From NCBI RefSeq assembly GCF_001426945.1, contig NZ_LMFS01000003.1, positions 95,108-159,107 on the forward strand: a stretch of 64,000 bases of DNA. The letters are read 5' to 3'. Every line of letters begins with the position of its first letter. Position 1 is the first letter of the stretch. Both the position numbers and the translations under genes were made by a program. The stretch is from Pseudolabrys sp. Root1462. GTDB taxonomy: Bacteria; Pseudomonadota; Alphaproteobacteria; Rhizobiales; Xanthobacteraceae. Below the pieces are notes generated by a model. That model saw only the letters and a list, made by a program, of their open reading frames with translations. It ran no database searches and was not told where the DNA came from. Positions 1-9,737 of this stretch are shown in pieces.

Positions 1-82
1 GGACGGATAGCATATAGTCCTAAACTGGGAATGATGTCAAGACGACGTTGTTGCCGGGCGATCAAGAGGTCCACCGGGTATG

Positions 83-104
83 GGTCCCCGCTTCGCGGGG
101 GACC
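83..104. repeat. GC-rich hairpin 3' of the glutamate dehydrogenase gene
   Basis: The arms GGTCCCCGC and GCGGGG(G)ACC fold around a three-base loop, 16 bases past the dehydrogenase stop. The stem could protect or end that transcript, but no T-run follows on the minus strand. The same GTCCCCGC/GCGGGGAC core recurs at 5896-5963, so it is better read as one unit of a dispersed repeat. Confidence 0.5.
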
Positions 105-119
105 ACACTTCTCGAAGCC

Positions 120-3100
120 CTAGTCTCGCGCCAGGTCGCCCAGCAGGCTGGCCGCCACCGACAGCTTCGACAAGGTCAAGCCGGAGCCGGCAATCTCGTG
201 GATTGCGGCGCGGATGCGCTCGACCTCGCCGCGGCGCGGTGCGAGCCAGGCCTCGACTGCCTCGGCGCCGGCGTGCCCGTTGCCGACCATGGCCGAGGTC
301 AGCCGCCGCTCGGCATCGCCGATCTGATCGACGGCACGATCGAGCGCGAGACGGTCGAAGTAATCCGACACCACGATGCTCGGCACCGCGTGCGCCACCT
401 TGTCGAGCTGGAAGAAGGCTTCGGTGGCGAAATAAGTCGCCGTCACTTCGGCCACCGGTTTGCCGGCGCGATCCGCCACCAGCACGATATCCGGCGCCGC
501 CTTGGTGAAGGCCAGATTGGCGATGCGCCGCGCCAGACTTTCCGGGACGCCGTCGCGCGTCAGCTCGGCAATGCGAGCCGTGCGCGCCGCGGCCGACTGT
601 TTCGACAAAGCCGTGTCGAGCGCCGCCTCGACCTGGGCGATGCCCTCACGGTAATGCGCGACGACGGTGTCGAGGCCGAGCTTGAGATCGACGTTGCGCA
701 GGAACCAGACCAGCCGGTCGAGCAGCAGGCCCTGCACGGCGGCGTAGAGCGACAATTGCGTATCGCCCGTGACCTTGTTGTCGAGCGAGTCGATCTCGCC
801 GTTCAATTCGACCATGTCGTAGCTGTTGCGCACGGCGGCGAAGGCTGCGGCGATCGACGCGGCGGTGGCACCGGTCTGGTCGGCAATGCGCACGATCAGC
901 GTCGAGCCGCCGCGATTGATCATCGAGTTGGTGAGTTGGGTCGCGATGATCTCGCGACGCAGGCGATGCGATTGCAACGCCTCGGGATGCCGCGACGTCA
1001 TTTCCTGCGGGAAATAGCGGTTGATCTCGCGGCCGAGATAGGGATCGTCCGGCACGGTGGAATCGAGCAGCTCCGAATAAAGCGTCAGCTTGGCGTAAGC
1101 CAGCAGCACCGCCAGTTCCGGCCGCGTCAGCGGCAGATTGCGTTTGCGCCGGTCGGCGAGCGCCATCTCGTCGGGCAGATATTCGACGGCGCGGTCGAGC
1201 AGGCCATGCTGCTCCAGCGTCTGCATCAGGCGCTGCTGGAAGCCGAGATCCTCGAGCCCGCGCCGATGCGCCAGCGAGATCGCCAAGGTCTGCTGGTAGT
1301 TGTTGCGCAGCGCCAGTCGGCCCACCTCATCGGTCATCTCGATCAGTTCGGCGTTGCGCTGGTCGATCGTCAGCGTGCCGGCGCGCACCAGGGACGAATA
1401 GGCGATCTTGATATTGACCTCGACGTCCGAGGTGTTGACGCCTGCCGAGTTGTCGATGGCGTCGGTGTTGAGCCGCACGCCATTGAGCGCCGCCTCGATG
1501 CGGCCGCGCTGCGTCATGCCGAGATTGGCGCCCTCGCCGACCACTTTCACATTCAGGTCGGAGCCGGTGATGCGGATCGGATCGTTGGCCCGATCGCCGG
1601 CCGCCTCGTCGTTCTCGCTCGAGGCGCGCACATAGGTGCCGATGCCGCCGAAGAACAGCAGGTCGGCGTGCATCTTCAGGATCGCCTTCATCAGCGCCTG
1701 CGGCGTCACGCTGTCGCCGACGCCGATCAGCTTCTGCGCCTCCGGCGACAGGCGGATTTCCTTCGACGAACGCGGATAGATGCCGCCGCCCTTCGACAGA
1801 AGCGCCTTGTCGTAGTCCTGCCAGCTCGACCGTGGCAATTCGAACAGCCGCTGGCGTTCGAGGAAGCTCTCCTTCGGATCGGGGTCCGGGTCGATGAAGA
1901 TGTCGCGGTGATCGAAGGCCGCCACCAGCTTGATGGTGTTCTCGCGCAGCATGCCGTTGCCGAACACGTCGCCCGACATGTCGCCGACGCCGATCACGGT
2001 GAACGGCGTCTCGTGGATGTTGATATCCATCTCGCGGAAGTGACGCTTCACCGATTCCCAGGCGCCGCGCGCCGTGATGCCCATGACCTTGTGGTCGTAG
2101 CCGGCCGAACCACCGGAAGCGAAGGCATCGCCGAGCCAGTAGCCCTGCTCGACCGCGATGCCGTTGGCGATATCGGAGAACGTCGCCGTCCCCTTGTCGG
2201 CGGCGACCACCAGATAGGGATCGTCACCCTCATGGCGCACCACGTTGTCCGGCGGGATGATGCTGCCGTCCGCGGCGTAATTGTCGGTGATCTCGAGCAG
2301 CGACGTGATGAACAGTTTGTAGGTGGCGATGCCCTCGGCCATGAACTGGTCGCGCGTCGGGTTTTTCGGCATCTGCTTCGGCACGAAGCCGCCCTTGGCG
2401 CCGACCGGCACGATGACGGCGTTCTTGACCTGCTGCGCCTTCACCAGACCGAGGATCTCGGTGCGGAAGTCCTGCGGCCGGTCCGACCAGCGGATGCCGC
2501 CGCGCGCCACCTTGCCGAAGCGCATATGGATGCCCTCAACGCGCGGCGAATAGACGAAGATTTCGTAGAGCGGACGCGGCAGCGGCATTTCGGTAATCTT
2601 GCCGCTTTCGAACTTGATCGCGATCAGCGGCTTGAGCTGACCGTTCTTGTCGGTCTGGAAGAAGTTGGTGCGGATCGCCGCCTGCACCGCGTTGACGAAG
2701 ACGCGCAGGATGCGATCTTCGTCGAGGCTATCGACTTTCTCCAGCTCCTCCTCGATGCGCGCCGCGATCATCTTCTGGCTGGCTTCGCGCAAGTCCGCGG
2801 TTTCGCCGCGCGGGTCGAAGCGGGCGTAGAACAACTCGACGACGTCGGCGGCGACGGCCGAATGCTTCACCAAGGTCGCCCACATGTAGTCCTGAGAATA
2901 GGGCGTGCGAATCTGGCGCAGATAGCGCGACAGCGTGCGGAGCAAGGCGACGTCGCGCCAGCCGGCGCCGGCGGTCAGCGTCAGCGCGTTGTAGCCGTCG
3001 TTCTCTGCGATGCCGCGCATGATGTTGAGGAACGCGGCTTCGAGCGTGGCCTTGTTCTGCTCGAGGTCGATCGGGGCGCCGTCGGCCCGCTCCAGCAGCA

Positions 3101-4931
3101 TGTCGTGGAACCAGACCTCCGACCTGCCCGCCGGCTTGATGTCGTAAGTGCGCTCGTCGACGACGCGGAAACCCATGTTTTCCAGGACTGGAACGCGCTC
3201 CGACAGCGGCAGCGGCCGCGCATGGCTCCACACCTTGAGGCCGACGGCCTGCTTGCCTTCGCTGTCACGGCGGTGGAAATCGACGCCGAGCGGGCGCTGC
3301 TCGGTCAACTGCTCGACGACACGGACATCGGCCGCCGCAACCGACGGCGCATAGGTGTCCTGGAAGCCGGCCGAGAACGCGGCGCCGTAGCGCTCGAACA
3401 GTTCATGTGCCTTGTCCGGGCCATAGCCGCCATGCAGCTCCTCGGCCAGGGTGTCGCGCCAGCTGCGCACGATGTTGGCGACGTCGCGCTCCAGCGTATC
3501 GCGCGCGATCGGCTTTGCTTCGCCGCCGGAACGGCCGATGATGAAGTGGACGCGGACCAGCGGCCCTTCGGGGAAGAACGGATAGAACGCGGAGACGCGG
3601 CCGTTGAAAGCCTGCGCCAGGTAGTCGCCGATCTTGACGCGTAGCGCGCTGTCGTAGCGCTCGCGCGGCACATAGACCATTGCGGAGATGAAACGGTCGA
3701 AGCGATCGCGCCGCGCCAGCACGCGCACGCGCGGCCGTTCGTCGAGCTGCATGATGGCGATGGCGAATTCGTACAGCGTTTCTTCATCGACCTGGAACAG
3801 CTCGTCGCGCGGATAGTGTTCGAGCACATTGGCCAGCGCCTTGGCGGAATGGCTGTTCGGCGCGAAGCCGGCGCGCTGCTCGATCGCCGCGATCTTGCGC
3901 CGGACATAGGGAATGTTGCGCGGCGCGCGCGTGTAGGCCGACGACGTGAACAGACCGATGATGCGATGCTCGCCGATCAGATTGCCCTCGGCGTCATATT
4001 TCTTGACGCCGACGTAATCGAGATAGGTGCGGCGGTGCACGCGCGAGTGCACGTTGGCCTTGGCGATGATCAGCGGCCGCGGCTCATTGAGAAACTCCAT
4101 GATTTCCGGCGTGAATTCGAGGTGCTGGTCGCCGCGTTTCAACACGCGCATGCCGGTATCGCGCATGATGCCGAGGCTGGAGCCGAAGTCGGGGTCGAGT
4201 CCGTTGCCGCTGCTGACGTAATCGCGCAGGCCGAGGAAGGTGAAGTGATCGTCGAGCAGCCATTGCAGGAAATGGATGCCTTCGCCGATCTCGTCCACCG
4301 GCAGCGGCGGCGGATTGGTCTTGAGGTTGCTGACGATGGCGTTGACCCGCTCCAGCATCGGCCGCCAGTCAGCGACGGCGACGCGGACCTGCGCAAGGAT
4401 CTGCTCGAGCGCGGCGGCGAGATCGGCGCGCTGTGCCGCATCGGCCATCGGCGCGACGTGAATGTGGATGAAGCTTTCGCGGGCGTCCCCGTCGAAGGAG
4501 ACGAGCTTGCCGTTGTCGCGCTGCACGTTGAAAACCGGATGGGCGACGAAGCGGACGTCGAGCCGGCGATCGGCGAATTCATTCGTTACGGAATCGACGA
4601 GGAACGGCATGTCGTCATTGACGATCTCGACGACGGTGATGGTCTTGTGGCCGCCGGCCTCGTCGAGCGTCACCGTCTCGCAGCGCACTTTCGGCGTCGC
4701 CGGCGGCCGCTCGGCCATGAACTGCCAGGCGCGCTCGGCGAGCAGCGCCATTTCGGCGGCGCTGTAGCGCACAATGTCCTCCGGAACGACGCGCCCGAAC
4801 ATCTGGGCGGCGAAATCCCCCGGGACCCCCGCATGGCGACCCGCGAGCGCCTTGTCAGCCTGACCGATGATCGCCTGCGCGGCGGCCTGTTCGGCGTTGG
4901 CCTGATTGGTTTGCGCCAATTTATCGAGCAC
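120..4931 (-). CDS. gdh: NAD-specific glutamate dehydrogenase, large (about 180 kDa) type
   Basis: This enzyme oxidatively deaminates glutamate to 2-oxoglutarate with NAD+ and mainly serves glutamate catabolism in the cytosol. The 1603-residue length matches the giant bacterial GDH family (about 1600 residues), not the 450-residue hexameric enzymes. The conserved VGAKGGFVPK segment near residue 840 contains the family lysine/glycine motif, and GGIRWSDRPQDFRTE lies just before it. The open frame extends to an ATG at 4967, but the added residues (a run of cysteines) look non-coding. The GTG at 4931 has AAGAGG just upstream and gives a normal VLDKLAQ start. It is divergent from the AhpD-like gene, with a 297-base gap. 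Long antisense frames across it are codon-bias shadows. Confidence 0.95.
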   Translation of the reverse strand: MLDKLAQTNQANAEQAAAQAIIGQADKALAGRHAGVPGDFAAQMFGRVVPEDIVRYSAAEMALLAERAWQFMAERPPATPKVRCETVTLDEAGGHKTITVVEIVNDDMPFLVDSVTNEFADRRLDVRFVAHPVFNVQRDNGKLVSFDGDARESFIHIHVAPMADAAQRADLAAALEQILAQVRVAVADWRPMLERVNAIVSNLKTNPPPLPVDEIGEGIHFLQWLLDDHFTFLGLRDYVSSGNGLDPDFGSSLGIMRDTGMRVLKRGDQHLEFTPEIMEFLNEPRPLIIAKANVHSRVHRRTYLDYVGVKKYDAEGNLIGEHRIIGLFTSSAYTRAPRNIPYVRRKIAAIEQRAGFAPNSHSAKALANVLEHYPRDELFQVDEETLYEFAIAIMQLDERPRVRVLARRDRFDRFISAMVYVPRERYDSALRVKIGDYLAQAFNGRVSAFYPFFPEGPLVRVHFIIGRSGGEAKPIARDTLERDVANIVRSWRDTLAEELHGGYGPDKAHELFERYGAAFSAGFQDTYAPSVAAADVRVVEQLTEQRPLGVDFHRRDSEGKQAVGLKVWSHARPLPLSERVPVLENMGFRVVDERTYDIKPAGRSEVWFHDMLLERADGAPIDLEQNKATLEAAFLNIMRGIAENDGYNALTLTAGAGWRDVALLRTLSRYLRQIRTPYSQDYMWATLVKHSAVAADVVELFYARFDPRGETADLREASQKMIAARIEEELEKVDSLDEDRILRVFVNAVQAAIRTNFFQTDKNGQLKPLIAIKFESGKITEMPLPRPLYEIFVYSPRVEGIHMRFGKVARGGIRWSDRPQDFRTEILGLVKAQQVKNAVIVPVGAKGGFVPKQMPKNPTRDQFMAEGIATYKLFITSLLEITDNYAADGSIIPPDNVVRHEGDDPYLVVAADKGTATFSDIANGIAVEQGYWLGDAFASGGSAGYDHKVMGITARGAWESVKRHFREMDINIHETPFTVIGVGDMSGDVFGNGMLRENTIKLVAAFDHRDIFIDPDPDPKESFLERQRLFELPRSSWQDYDKALLSKGGGIYPRSSKEIRLSPEAQKLIGVGDSVTPQALMKAILKMHADLLFFGGIGTYVRASSENDEAAGDRANDPIRITGSDLNVKVVGEGANLGMTQRGRIEAALNGVRLNTDAIDNSAGVNTSDVEVNIKIAYSSLVRAGTLTIDQRNAELIEMTDEVGRLALRNNYQQTLAISLAHRRGLEDLGFQQRLMQTLEQHGLLDRAVEYLPDEMALADRRKRNLPLTRPELAVLLAYAKLTLYSELLDSTVPDDPYLGREINRYFPQEMTSRHPEALQSHRLRREIIATQLTNSMINRGGSTLIVRIADQTGATAASIAAAFAAVRNSYDMVELNGEIDSLDNKVTGDTQLSLYAAVQGLLLDRLVWFLRNVDLKLGLDTVVAHYREGIAQVEAALDTALSKQSAAARTARIAELTRDGVPESLARRIANLAFTKAAPDIVLVADRAGKPVAEVTATYFATEAFFQLDKVAHAVPSIVVSDYFDRLALDRAVDQIGDAERRLTSAMVGNGHAGAEAVEAWLAPRRGEVERIRAAIHEIAGSGLTLSKLSVAASLLGDLARD

Positions 4932-5228
4932 GGGGGACCTCTTGGGGTAGGAGCAGCAGCACGCCATATCCGGAGCAGGGACCGCTCATGGCAGCGATAT
5001 GCATCCGGCGAGTCGATCGAGGCTGATGGCAGTTTTCACCTTCCCGACCGTCAGGTCGAGAGCAACACAGCAATGGTGACGGCACCGTGACCGCTCGATG
5101 AGATTGCCGGTGCATTCCTTCAACGGCTTGATAAGATGAAAGAAACTGGCGCAAGCGCGCGTATCGCGTCACCGCAAAGCGGTGTAGCTTGGGCCATCGG
5201 GTGACGAAGAAAATTTTTGGGTGGAGCC
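4932..5228. other. Divergent intergenic region between GDH and AhpD-like gene
   Basis: This 297-base gap must hold promoters for both divergent genes. It is visibly less GC-rich than the flanking genes in its right half. I see no clear palindrome, riboswitch or consensus promoter in it. Confidence 0.5.
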
Positions 5229-5870
5229 ATGGCCAAACTGGTGAGCAGGAAATCCGGCAAAGCGGCGGCCAAGCCGGCCCGCGCGAAGACGCAGGCTCCA
5301 ACGCCCGACGATAGCCCGGTGATCGCGCTCGACCTGCCGCCCGGGCAGTTGTCGCCGGCGATGACGGCGTATTTCCAGAAATGTCAGGACAAGCTCGGCT
5401 TCATTCCCAACGTACTCGCGGCCTACGCCTTCGACAGCGCCAAGCTCGAAGCCTTTGCGGCCATGTACAACGACCTGATGCTGGCGCCGAGCGGGCTGTC
5501 CAAGCTCGAGCGCGAGATGATCGCGGTCGCGGTGTCGTCGCAGAACCGGTGCTATTACTGTCTCACGGCGCACGGCGCCGCAGTGCGGCAGTATTCCGGC
5601 AATCCGCTGCTCGGCGAGCAGATCGTGATGAATTATCGCGCCGCGCGGCTCGATCCACGCCAGCGCGCCATGCTCGACTTCGCCGTCAAGCTGACGGTGA
5701 CGCCAGCCGAGGTCGAGGAGCAAGACCGCGAGGCGCTGCGAGCAGCCGGCTTCTCCGGGCGCGACATCTGGGACATTGCCGCGATCACCGGCTTCTTCAA
5801 CATGTCGAACCGGGTCGCGGCAGCCACCGACATGCGGCCGAACACGGTGTATCACGGGCAGGCGCGGTAG
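5229..5870 (+). CDS. AhpD-like / carboxymuconolactone decarboxylase-family peroxidase-related protein
   Basis: The 213-residue protein carries the AhpD signature CYYCLTAHG near residue 100, with the two redox cysteines of a CxxC pair and the nearby histidine. Family members are thiol peroxidases or peroxidase partners; the physiological substrate cannot be read from sequence. The N-terminal 30 residues are basic and alanine-rich and look disordered. An upstream TTG at 5217 is in frame, but the ATG at 5229 directly follows GGTGGAG and is the natural start. It stands alone, divergent from the glutamate dehydrogenase gene. No CMD-pathway gene is adjacent, so a decarboxylase role is unlikely. Confidence 0.85.
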   Translation: MAKLVSRKSGKAAAKPARAKTQAPTPDDSPVIALDLPPGQLSPAMTAYFQKCQDKLGFIPNVLAAYAFDSAKLEAFAAMYNDLMLAPSGLSKLEREMIAVAVSSQNRCYYCLTAHGAAVRQYSGNPLLGEQIVMNYRAARLDPRQRAMLDFAVKLTVTPAEVEEQDREALRAAGFSGRDIWDIAAITGFFNMSNRVAAATDMRPNTVYHGQAR

Positions 5871-5895
5871 ACTTGAGGGCGTTGCTCCAACCTCC

Positions 5896-5963
5896 GTTCG
5901 TTCCCGCGCAAGCGAGAACCTAATTGTAATAAAAGAGCTGGGTCCCGCTTGCGCGGGGACGAA
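5896..5963. repeat. Intergenic inverted repeat upstream of ggt
   Basis: The left arm (5896-5920, core CCCGCGCAAGCG) and right arm (5941-5963, core CGCTTGCGCGGG) are near-perfect reverse complements around an AT-rich loop of about 20 bases. The ggt start at 5963 touches its right border. The core resembles the hairpin at 83-104, pointing to a dispersed repeat family. Confidence 0.7.
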
Positions 5964-7729
5964 TGGGTAAGATCAAGGCCATGTTCAAGCGCTTCATCGC
6001 ATCGACCCTCGCCCTCCTGCTCAGCGCCTCGCTGGCGCTGGCGCAATCGACGCCGCAGCTCGCGACCTCGCAGAAATCGTTCCCACCCGCGCGCGGCATC
6101 ATCGGCGACAACGGCATGGTGGTGGCGCAGGAGCGCACCGCCGCGCGCATCGGCGTCGAGGTGCTCGATCGCGGCGGCAATGCCGTCGATGCCGCGGTGG
6201 CAGTCGGTTTCGCCATGGCCGTGACCTATCCGCGCGCCGGCAATCTTGGCGGCGGCGGCTTCATGGTCATTCATCTCGCCAAGGACAACAGGAACACCTC
6301 GATCGACTATCGCGAGACTGCGCCCGCCGCCGCAACACCAACCATGTTCCTCGACGCGCAGGGCAATCCCGATCCGGTGAAGTCGCGCGACTCAGGGCTC
6401 GCCGTCGGCGTGCCGGGCACGGTGGCCGGGCTCGCTATGGCCGCGCAGAAATACGGCTCGGGCAAACTGTCGCTGAGCGATCTGCTGCAGCCGGCCATTC
6501 GCCTCGCCGAAGCCGGCTTCCAGGTGCAGGACGACACCGCCGACTCGCTGCCCGACGCCGCGAAGAAACTCGCGCGCTGGCGGTCATCGGCGTCGATCTT
6601 GCTCAAGAACGGCAACCAGCCGCTGGAGGCCGGCGACCGGCTGATCCAGTTCGACCTCGCCGACACGCTGAAGAAGATTGCCGACAAGGGCCCCGACGGC
6701 TTCTATCGCGGCGATGTCGCCAGGAACATCGCCGCCGCGGTGCAAAGCGCCGGCGGCATCATGACCGCCGACGATCTCGCCAACTATCGCGCCATCGAAC
6801 GCCCGGTGATACAGGGCAGCTATCGCGGCTATGACATCGTGTCGATGCCGCCGCCGTCGTCCGGCGGCGTGCACCTGATCGAGATGCTCAACATCCTCGA
6901 GGGCTACGACCTCGGCAAGATCGGTCGCAACGACGAGGCGCTGCATTATTTCATCGAGGCGATGAAGCGCGCTTATGCCGATCGCGCGGTCTACATGGGC
7001 GATCCGGATTCGGTGAAGATGCCGATCGCCGGACTGATCTCGAAGAAATACGCCGCCATGCTGCGCGCCAGCATCACCGACAAGGCGACGCCCTCGTCGC
7101 AGATCAAAGCCGGCAAGCCCGCCGATTTCGAAGGCCAGAACACCACGCACTTCTCGGTCATCGACCGCGACGGCAACGCGGTGTCGAACACCTATACGCT
7201 CAACTTCTCCTACGGCCTCGGCCTGATCGCCGACGGCACCGGCGTGCTGCTCAACAACGAGCTCGACGATTTCACCGCCAAGGCTGGCGCGTCGAACGCC
7301 TACGGCCTCGTCGGCTTCGCCGCCAATCTGCCGGGACCGAACAAGCGGCCGCTGTCGTCGATGACGCCGACCATCGTCTTGAAGGACGGCAGGCCGTTCA
7401 TCGTCACCGGCTCGCCCGGCGGCAGCCGCATCATCACCGCGGTGCTGCAGATCATCACCAACGTCATCGACTTCAAGATGTCGATCGCGCAGGCGGTGAG
7501 CGCGCCGCGCATCCATCATCAGTGGTTGCCGGACCAGACCTATGTCGAGAACGGCTTTGCACCGGCGGTGCTGGACGCGCTCGCCGCGCGCGGCCATAAA
7601 CTGGTGCCGACCGATCCGCACACCTCGGCCAACTCGATCGCGGTGCTGCCGAAGACCGAATTCGAACCGCAACATTATGTCGGAGCCGCCGACACGCGCA
7701 CGCGTGGCGCACTGGCCGCCGGCTACTGA
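5963..7729 (+). CDS. ggt: Gamma-glutamyltransferase (gamma-glutamyltranspeptidase) precursor
   Basis: This periplasmic enzyme cleaves the gamma-glutamyl bond of glutathione and transfers it to water or amino acids. It is made as a proenzyme that self-cleaves into large and small subunits. The N-terminus is a signal peptide with a basic start and a hydrophobic run ending ASLALAQ. Near residues 393-396 NTTH gives the first Thr (about residue 394) as the autocleavage and catalytic nucleophile. The usual PGSPGGSR-like loop is present as TGSPGGSRII. Length (588) is normal. The ATG at 5981 (MFKRFIAS) is an equally good start, because the 5963 start touches a repeat. The next gene begins 22 bases later, so the two may be cotranscribed. 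Confidence 0.95.
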   Translation: MGKIKAMFKRFIASTLALLLSASLALAQSTPQLATSQKSFPPARGIIGDNGMVVAQERTAARIGVEVLDRGGNAVDAAVAVGFAMAVTYPRAGNLGGGGFMVIHLAKDNRNTSIDYRETAPAAATPTMFLDAQGNPDPVKSRDSGLAVGVPGTVAGLAMAAQKYGSGKLSLSDLLQPAIRLAEAGFQVQDDTADSLPDAAKKLARWRSSASILLKNGNQPLEAGDRLIQFDLADTLKKIADKGPDGFYRGDVARNIAAAVQSAGGIMTADDLANYRAIERPVIQGSYRGYDIVSMPPPSSGGVHLIEMLNILEGYDLGKIGRNDEALHYFIEAMKRAYADRAVYMGDPDSVKMPIAGLISKKYAAMLRASITDKATPSSQIKAGKPADFEGQNTTHFSVIDRDGNAVSNTYTLNFSYGLGLIADGTGVLLNNELDDFTAKAGASNAYGLVGFAANLPGPNKRPLSSMTPTIVLKDGRPFIVTGSPGGSRIITAVLQIITNVIDFKMSIAQAVSAPRIHHQWLPDQTYVENGFAPAVLDALAARGHKLVPTDPHTSANSIAVLPKTEFEPQHYVGAADTRTRGALAAGY

Positions 7730-7751
7730 GAGACAATCGGGACATTGCACG

Positions 7752-8228
7752 ATGAATGAAACAACGCCCTCGGTCGAGCGTGTGCGCACGGCGCTCACTG
7801 CCGCCAACCACGACGACACCATCGCGGTTTTCCCCGACGGCACGCGCACCGCGCTGGACGCCGCCAACGCGGTCGGCTGCACCGTGGCGCAGATCGCAAA
7901 ATCCATCGTGCTGCGCGCCGGCGAACAGGTGGTGCTGGTCATCACCTCCGGCGCCAACCGCGTCGATACGACCAAGATCGCCGCCCTGCTCGGCCAGCCG
8001 GTGAAGCCGGCCGACGGCCGCTGGGTGCGCGACGTCACCGGCTTTGCCATTGGCGGCGTCGCTCCGGTCGGCCACCAGACCGCGCCGCGCATTTTCATCG
8101 ATCAGGACCTGATGGCGCTCGACGCCGTTTGGGCGGCGGCCGGCTCGCCGCGCCACGTTTTCCGCAGCACCGGGGCGGAAATCGCCCGCATGACCGGCGG
8201 CACGGTGGCCGACGTCCGGGAAGGGTGA
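7752..8228 (+). CDS. YbaK/EbsC-family aminoacyl-tRNA deacylase
   Basis: The 158-residue single-domain protein is of the YbaK superfamily, whose members hydrolyse mischarged tRNAs in trans (for example Cys-tRNA(Pro)). Visible family marks are the QIAKSIVLR segment, where the lysine lies near the 3' end of bound tRNA, VITSGANRVDTTKI, and the late glycine-rich stretch FAIGGVAPVGH. The exact mischarged substrate is not determinable here. It follows ggt by 22 bases. A second deacylase of the ProXp type lies 1 kb further on. The start ATG is supported by the family-like N-terminus. Confidence 0.88.
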   Translation: MNETTPSVERVRTALTAANHDDTIAVFPDGTRTALDAANAVGCTVAQIAKSIVLRAGEQVVLVITSGANRVDTTKIAALLGQPVKPADGRWVRDVTGFAIGGVAPVGHQTAPRIFIDQDLMALDAVWAAAGSPRHVFRSTGAEIARMTGGTVADVREG

Positions 8229-8298
8229 ACCCAGCCACCTTTTCCGGGGGCTCGCGATGGGCTACCAAAGGGCGACCGTTTCAACGAAAGGGATACCC

Positions 8299-8889
8299 AT
8301 GAAGCGTCTGTTCAAGAACGCCTCGGCCGCGGTGGCCAAGGACGACCTGCGCACCCGTCTGCTGATGGGCTTCGCCGCGGTCGTGATCGGGTCGCTGCTG
8401 CTGACCGCATCGGCGCGCACCCAGATTCCGTTCTGGCCGGTGCCGATGACCATGCAGACGATGGCCGTCATCCTCATCGGCATGACGCTGGGCTCGCGGC
8501 TCGGCTTCATCGTCGTCACCGCTTACGTGCTCGAAGGCCTGATGGGTCTGCCGGTGTTCGCCAACTCGCCGGCACGCGGCACCGGGCTCGCTTATCTGAT
8601 GGGCCCGACCGGCGGTTATATCGTCGGCTTCTGCGCCGCCGCCTATGTGTCCGGCTGGCTCGCCGAGCGCGGTTACGGCGAGACCTTCCTGCGCGCCGGG
8701 CTGGTCAATGTCGTCGGCACGCTGATCATGCTGGCGATGGGCTACGCCTGGCTGGCGCATCTCATCGGCGTGGAGAAGGCCTTTGCCCTCGGCGTCATGC
8801 CGTTCCTGCTGTCGTCGCTGGTCAAGGTCGGCTTCGGCGCCGGCCTCGCGGTGCTGATCGCCCGCTCGCCGCTGAAGCGGTGGCGCTGA
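8299..8889 (+). CDS. bioY: BioY, biotin transporter substrate-binding membrane component (ECF S-component)
   Basis: The 196-residue, strongly hydrophobic protein has about six membrane segments. The BioY hallmarks are TARTQIPFWPVPMTMQT-like residues after the first helix, the glycine-rich GLPVFAN...GTGLAYLMGPTGGY loop, and a late small-residue helix. BioY binds biotin, alone or with BioMN. No bioM or bioN gene is adjacent, as is common in alphaproteobacteria. The in-frame ATG at 8257 is rejected in favour of 8299, which has AAAGGGA seven bases upstream. A bidirectional terminator follows at 8910-8948. I saw no clear BioR box upstream. Confidence 0.92.
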   Translation: MKRLFKNASAAVAKDDLRTRLLMGFAAVVIGSLLLTASARTQIPFWPVPMTMQTMAVILIGMTLGSRLGFIVVTAYVLEGLMGLPVFANSPARGTGLAYLMGPTGGYIVGFCAAAYVSGWLAERGYGETFLRAGLVNVVGTLIMLAMGYAWLAHLIGVEKAFALGVMPFLLSSLVKVGFGAGLAVLIARSPLKRWR

Positions 8890-8909
8890 GCCACGAACTC
8901 AGCGTTAGA

Positions 8910-8948
8910 AACGAAAAGGCCTGAGCGATGCTCCGGCCTTTTTTCGTT
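8910..8948. terminator. Bidirectional rho-independent terminator between bioY and tRNA-Gly
   Basis: The arms AACGAAAAGGCC and GGCCTTTTTTCGTT pair around a 13-base loop, with six T on the plus strand and a four-T run on the minus strand. It would end bioY on the plus strand and the tRNA-Gly transcript on the minus strand. Confidence 0.85.
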
Positions 8949-8972
8949 CCAGCCTCTGCGGCTTGATCCGAC

Positions 8973-9047
<75 letters not shown>

Positions 9048-9215
9048 ATCCGTCAGATAGTTGGCCGATAAGGGCTTTACCGGCCGCCAAGAGCCGTCCC
9101 TATGCCAAATGCAGCCGGGCTTTGCAATGGGAGAAAATCGGCCATTAATGGCCGCCCCGGCCCCGCCGCCCGGCGTGGCAAAAACTCCCCTAACCCCGCC
9201 TGTCCGGCCCGTCCG

Positions 9216-9737
9216 ATGACCACCACCCCCGACCAGCTTTTCGCCTATCTCGACAGCCTCGGCATCGCCCATCCCACCGTGACCCATCCACCGCTGTTCA
9301 CGGTCGAACAGAGCCAGGCGCTGCGCGGCAAAATCCCCGGCGGACACACCAAAAACCTGTTCCTGCGCGACAAAAAGCAGGCGGTTTACCTAGTCACCGC
9401 GCTGGAAGACGCCGTGATCGACCTCAAGGGCCTGCACCGCGTCCTCGGCGCGACGGGGCGCTTTTCCTTCGGCTCGACCGAACTGCTGAAGGAACTCCTC
9501 GGCGTCGCGCCGGGCTCGGTGACGCCCTTTGGCGTCATCAACGACCGCGAGGCCCGGGTTACCGTGGTGCTGGATGCGGCGCTGATGGAGCACGCCATCA
9601 TCAACGCCCATCCGCTGACCAACACCATGTCCACCTCGGTGGCGCGTGCCGATCTGGTCAAATTCCTCGAGGCCACCGGCCATCCGCCGCGAATCGAGCG
9701 GGTCTCGGGACTGGCCGGCGCCGGCGGCGACACCTAG
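9216..9737 (+). CDS. Prolyl-tRNA editing-domain protein (ProXp-ala/PrdX type)
   Basis: The 173-residue free-standing editing domain is of the YbaK superfamily; ProXp-ala proteins hydrolyse Ala-tRNA(Pro) in trans. Supporting features are TVTHPPLFTVEQSQAL at the start, GGHTKNLFLRDKK with the conserved lysine, the GVAPGSVTPFGVIND loop typical of ProX, and the C-terminal HPLTNTMSTSV segment. The open frame extends to 9102, but the ATG at 9216 is where family similarity begins, and the upstream part overlaps the tRNA-proximal region. It lies next to tRNA-Gly on the other strand. It is distinct from the YbaK-like gene at 7752. Confidence 0.9.
   Translation: MTTTPDQLFAYLDSLGIAHPTVTHPPLFTVEQSQALRGKIPGGHTKNLFLRDKKQAVYLVTALEDAVIDLKGLHRVLGATGRFSFGSTELLKELLGVAPGSVTPFGVINDREARVTVVLDAALMEHAIINAHPLTNTMSTSVARADLVKFLEATGHPPRIERVSGLAGAGGDT

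Noticed and set aside
48-3644. A 1198-codon open frame antisense to the glutamate dehydrogenase gene
   Set aside because: It has no family motif and is rich in Arg, Asp, His and Leu, as expected from the complement of a high-GC gene; the sense gene is unambiguous.
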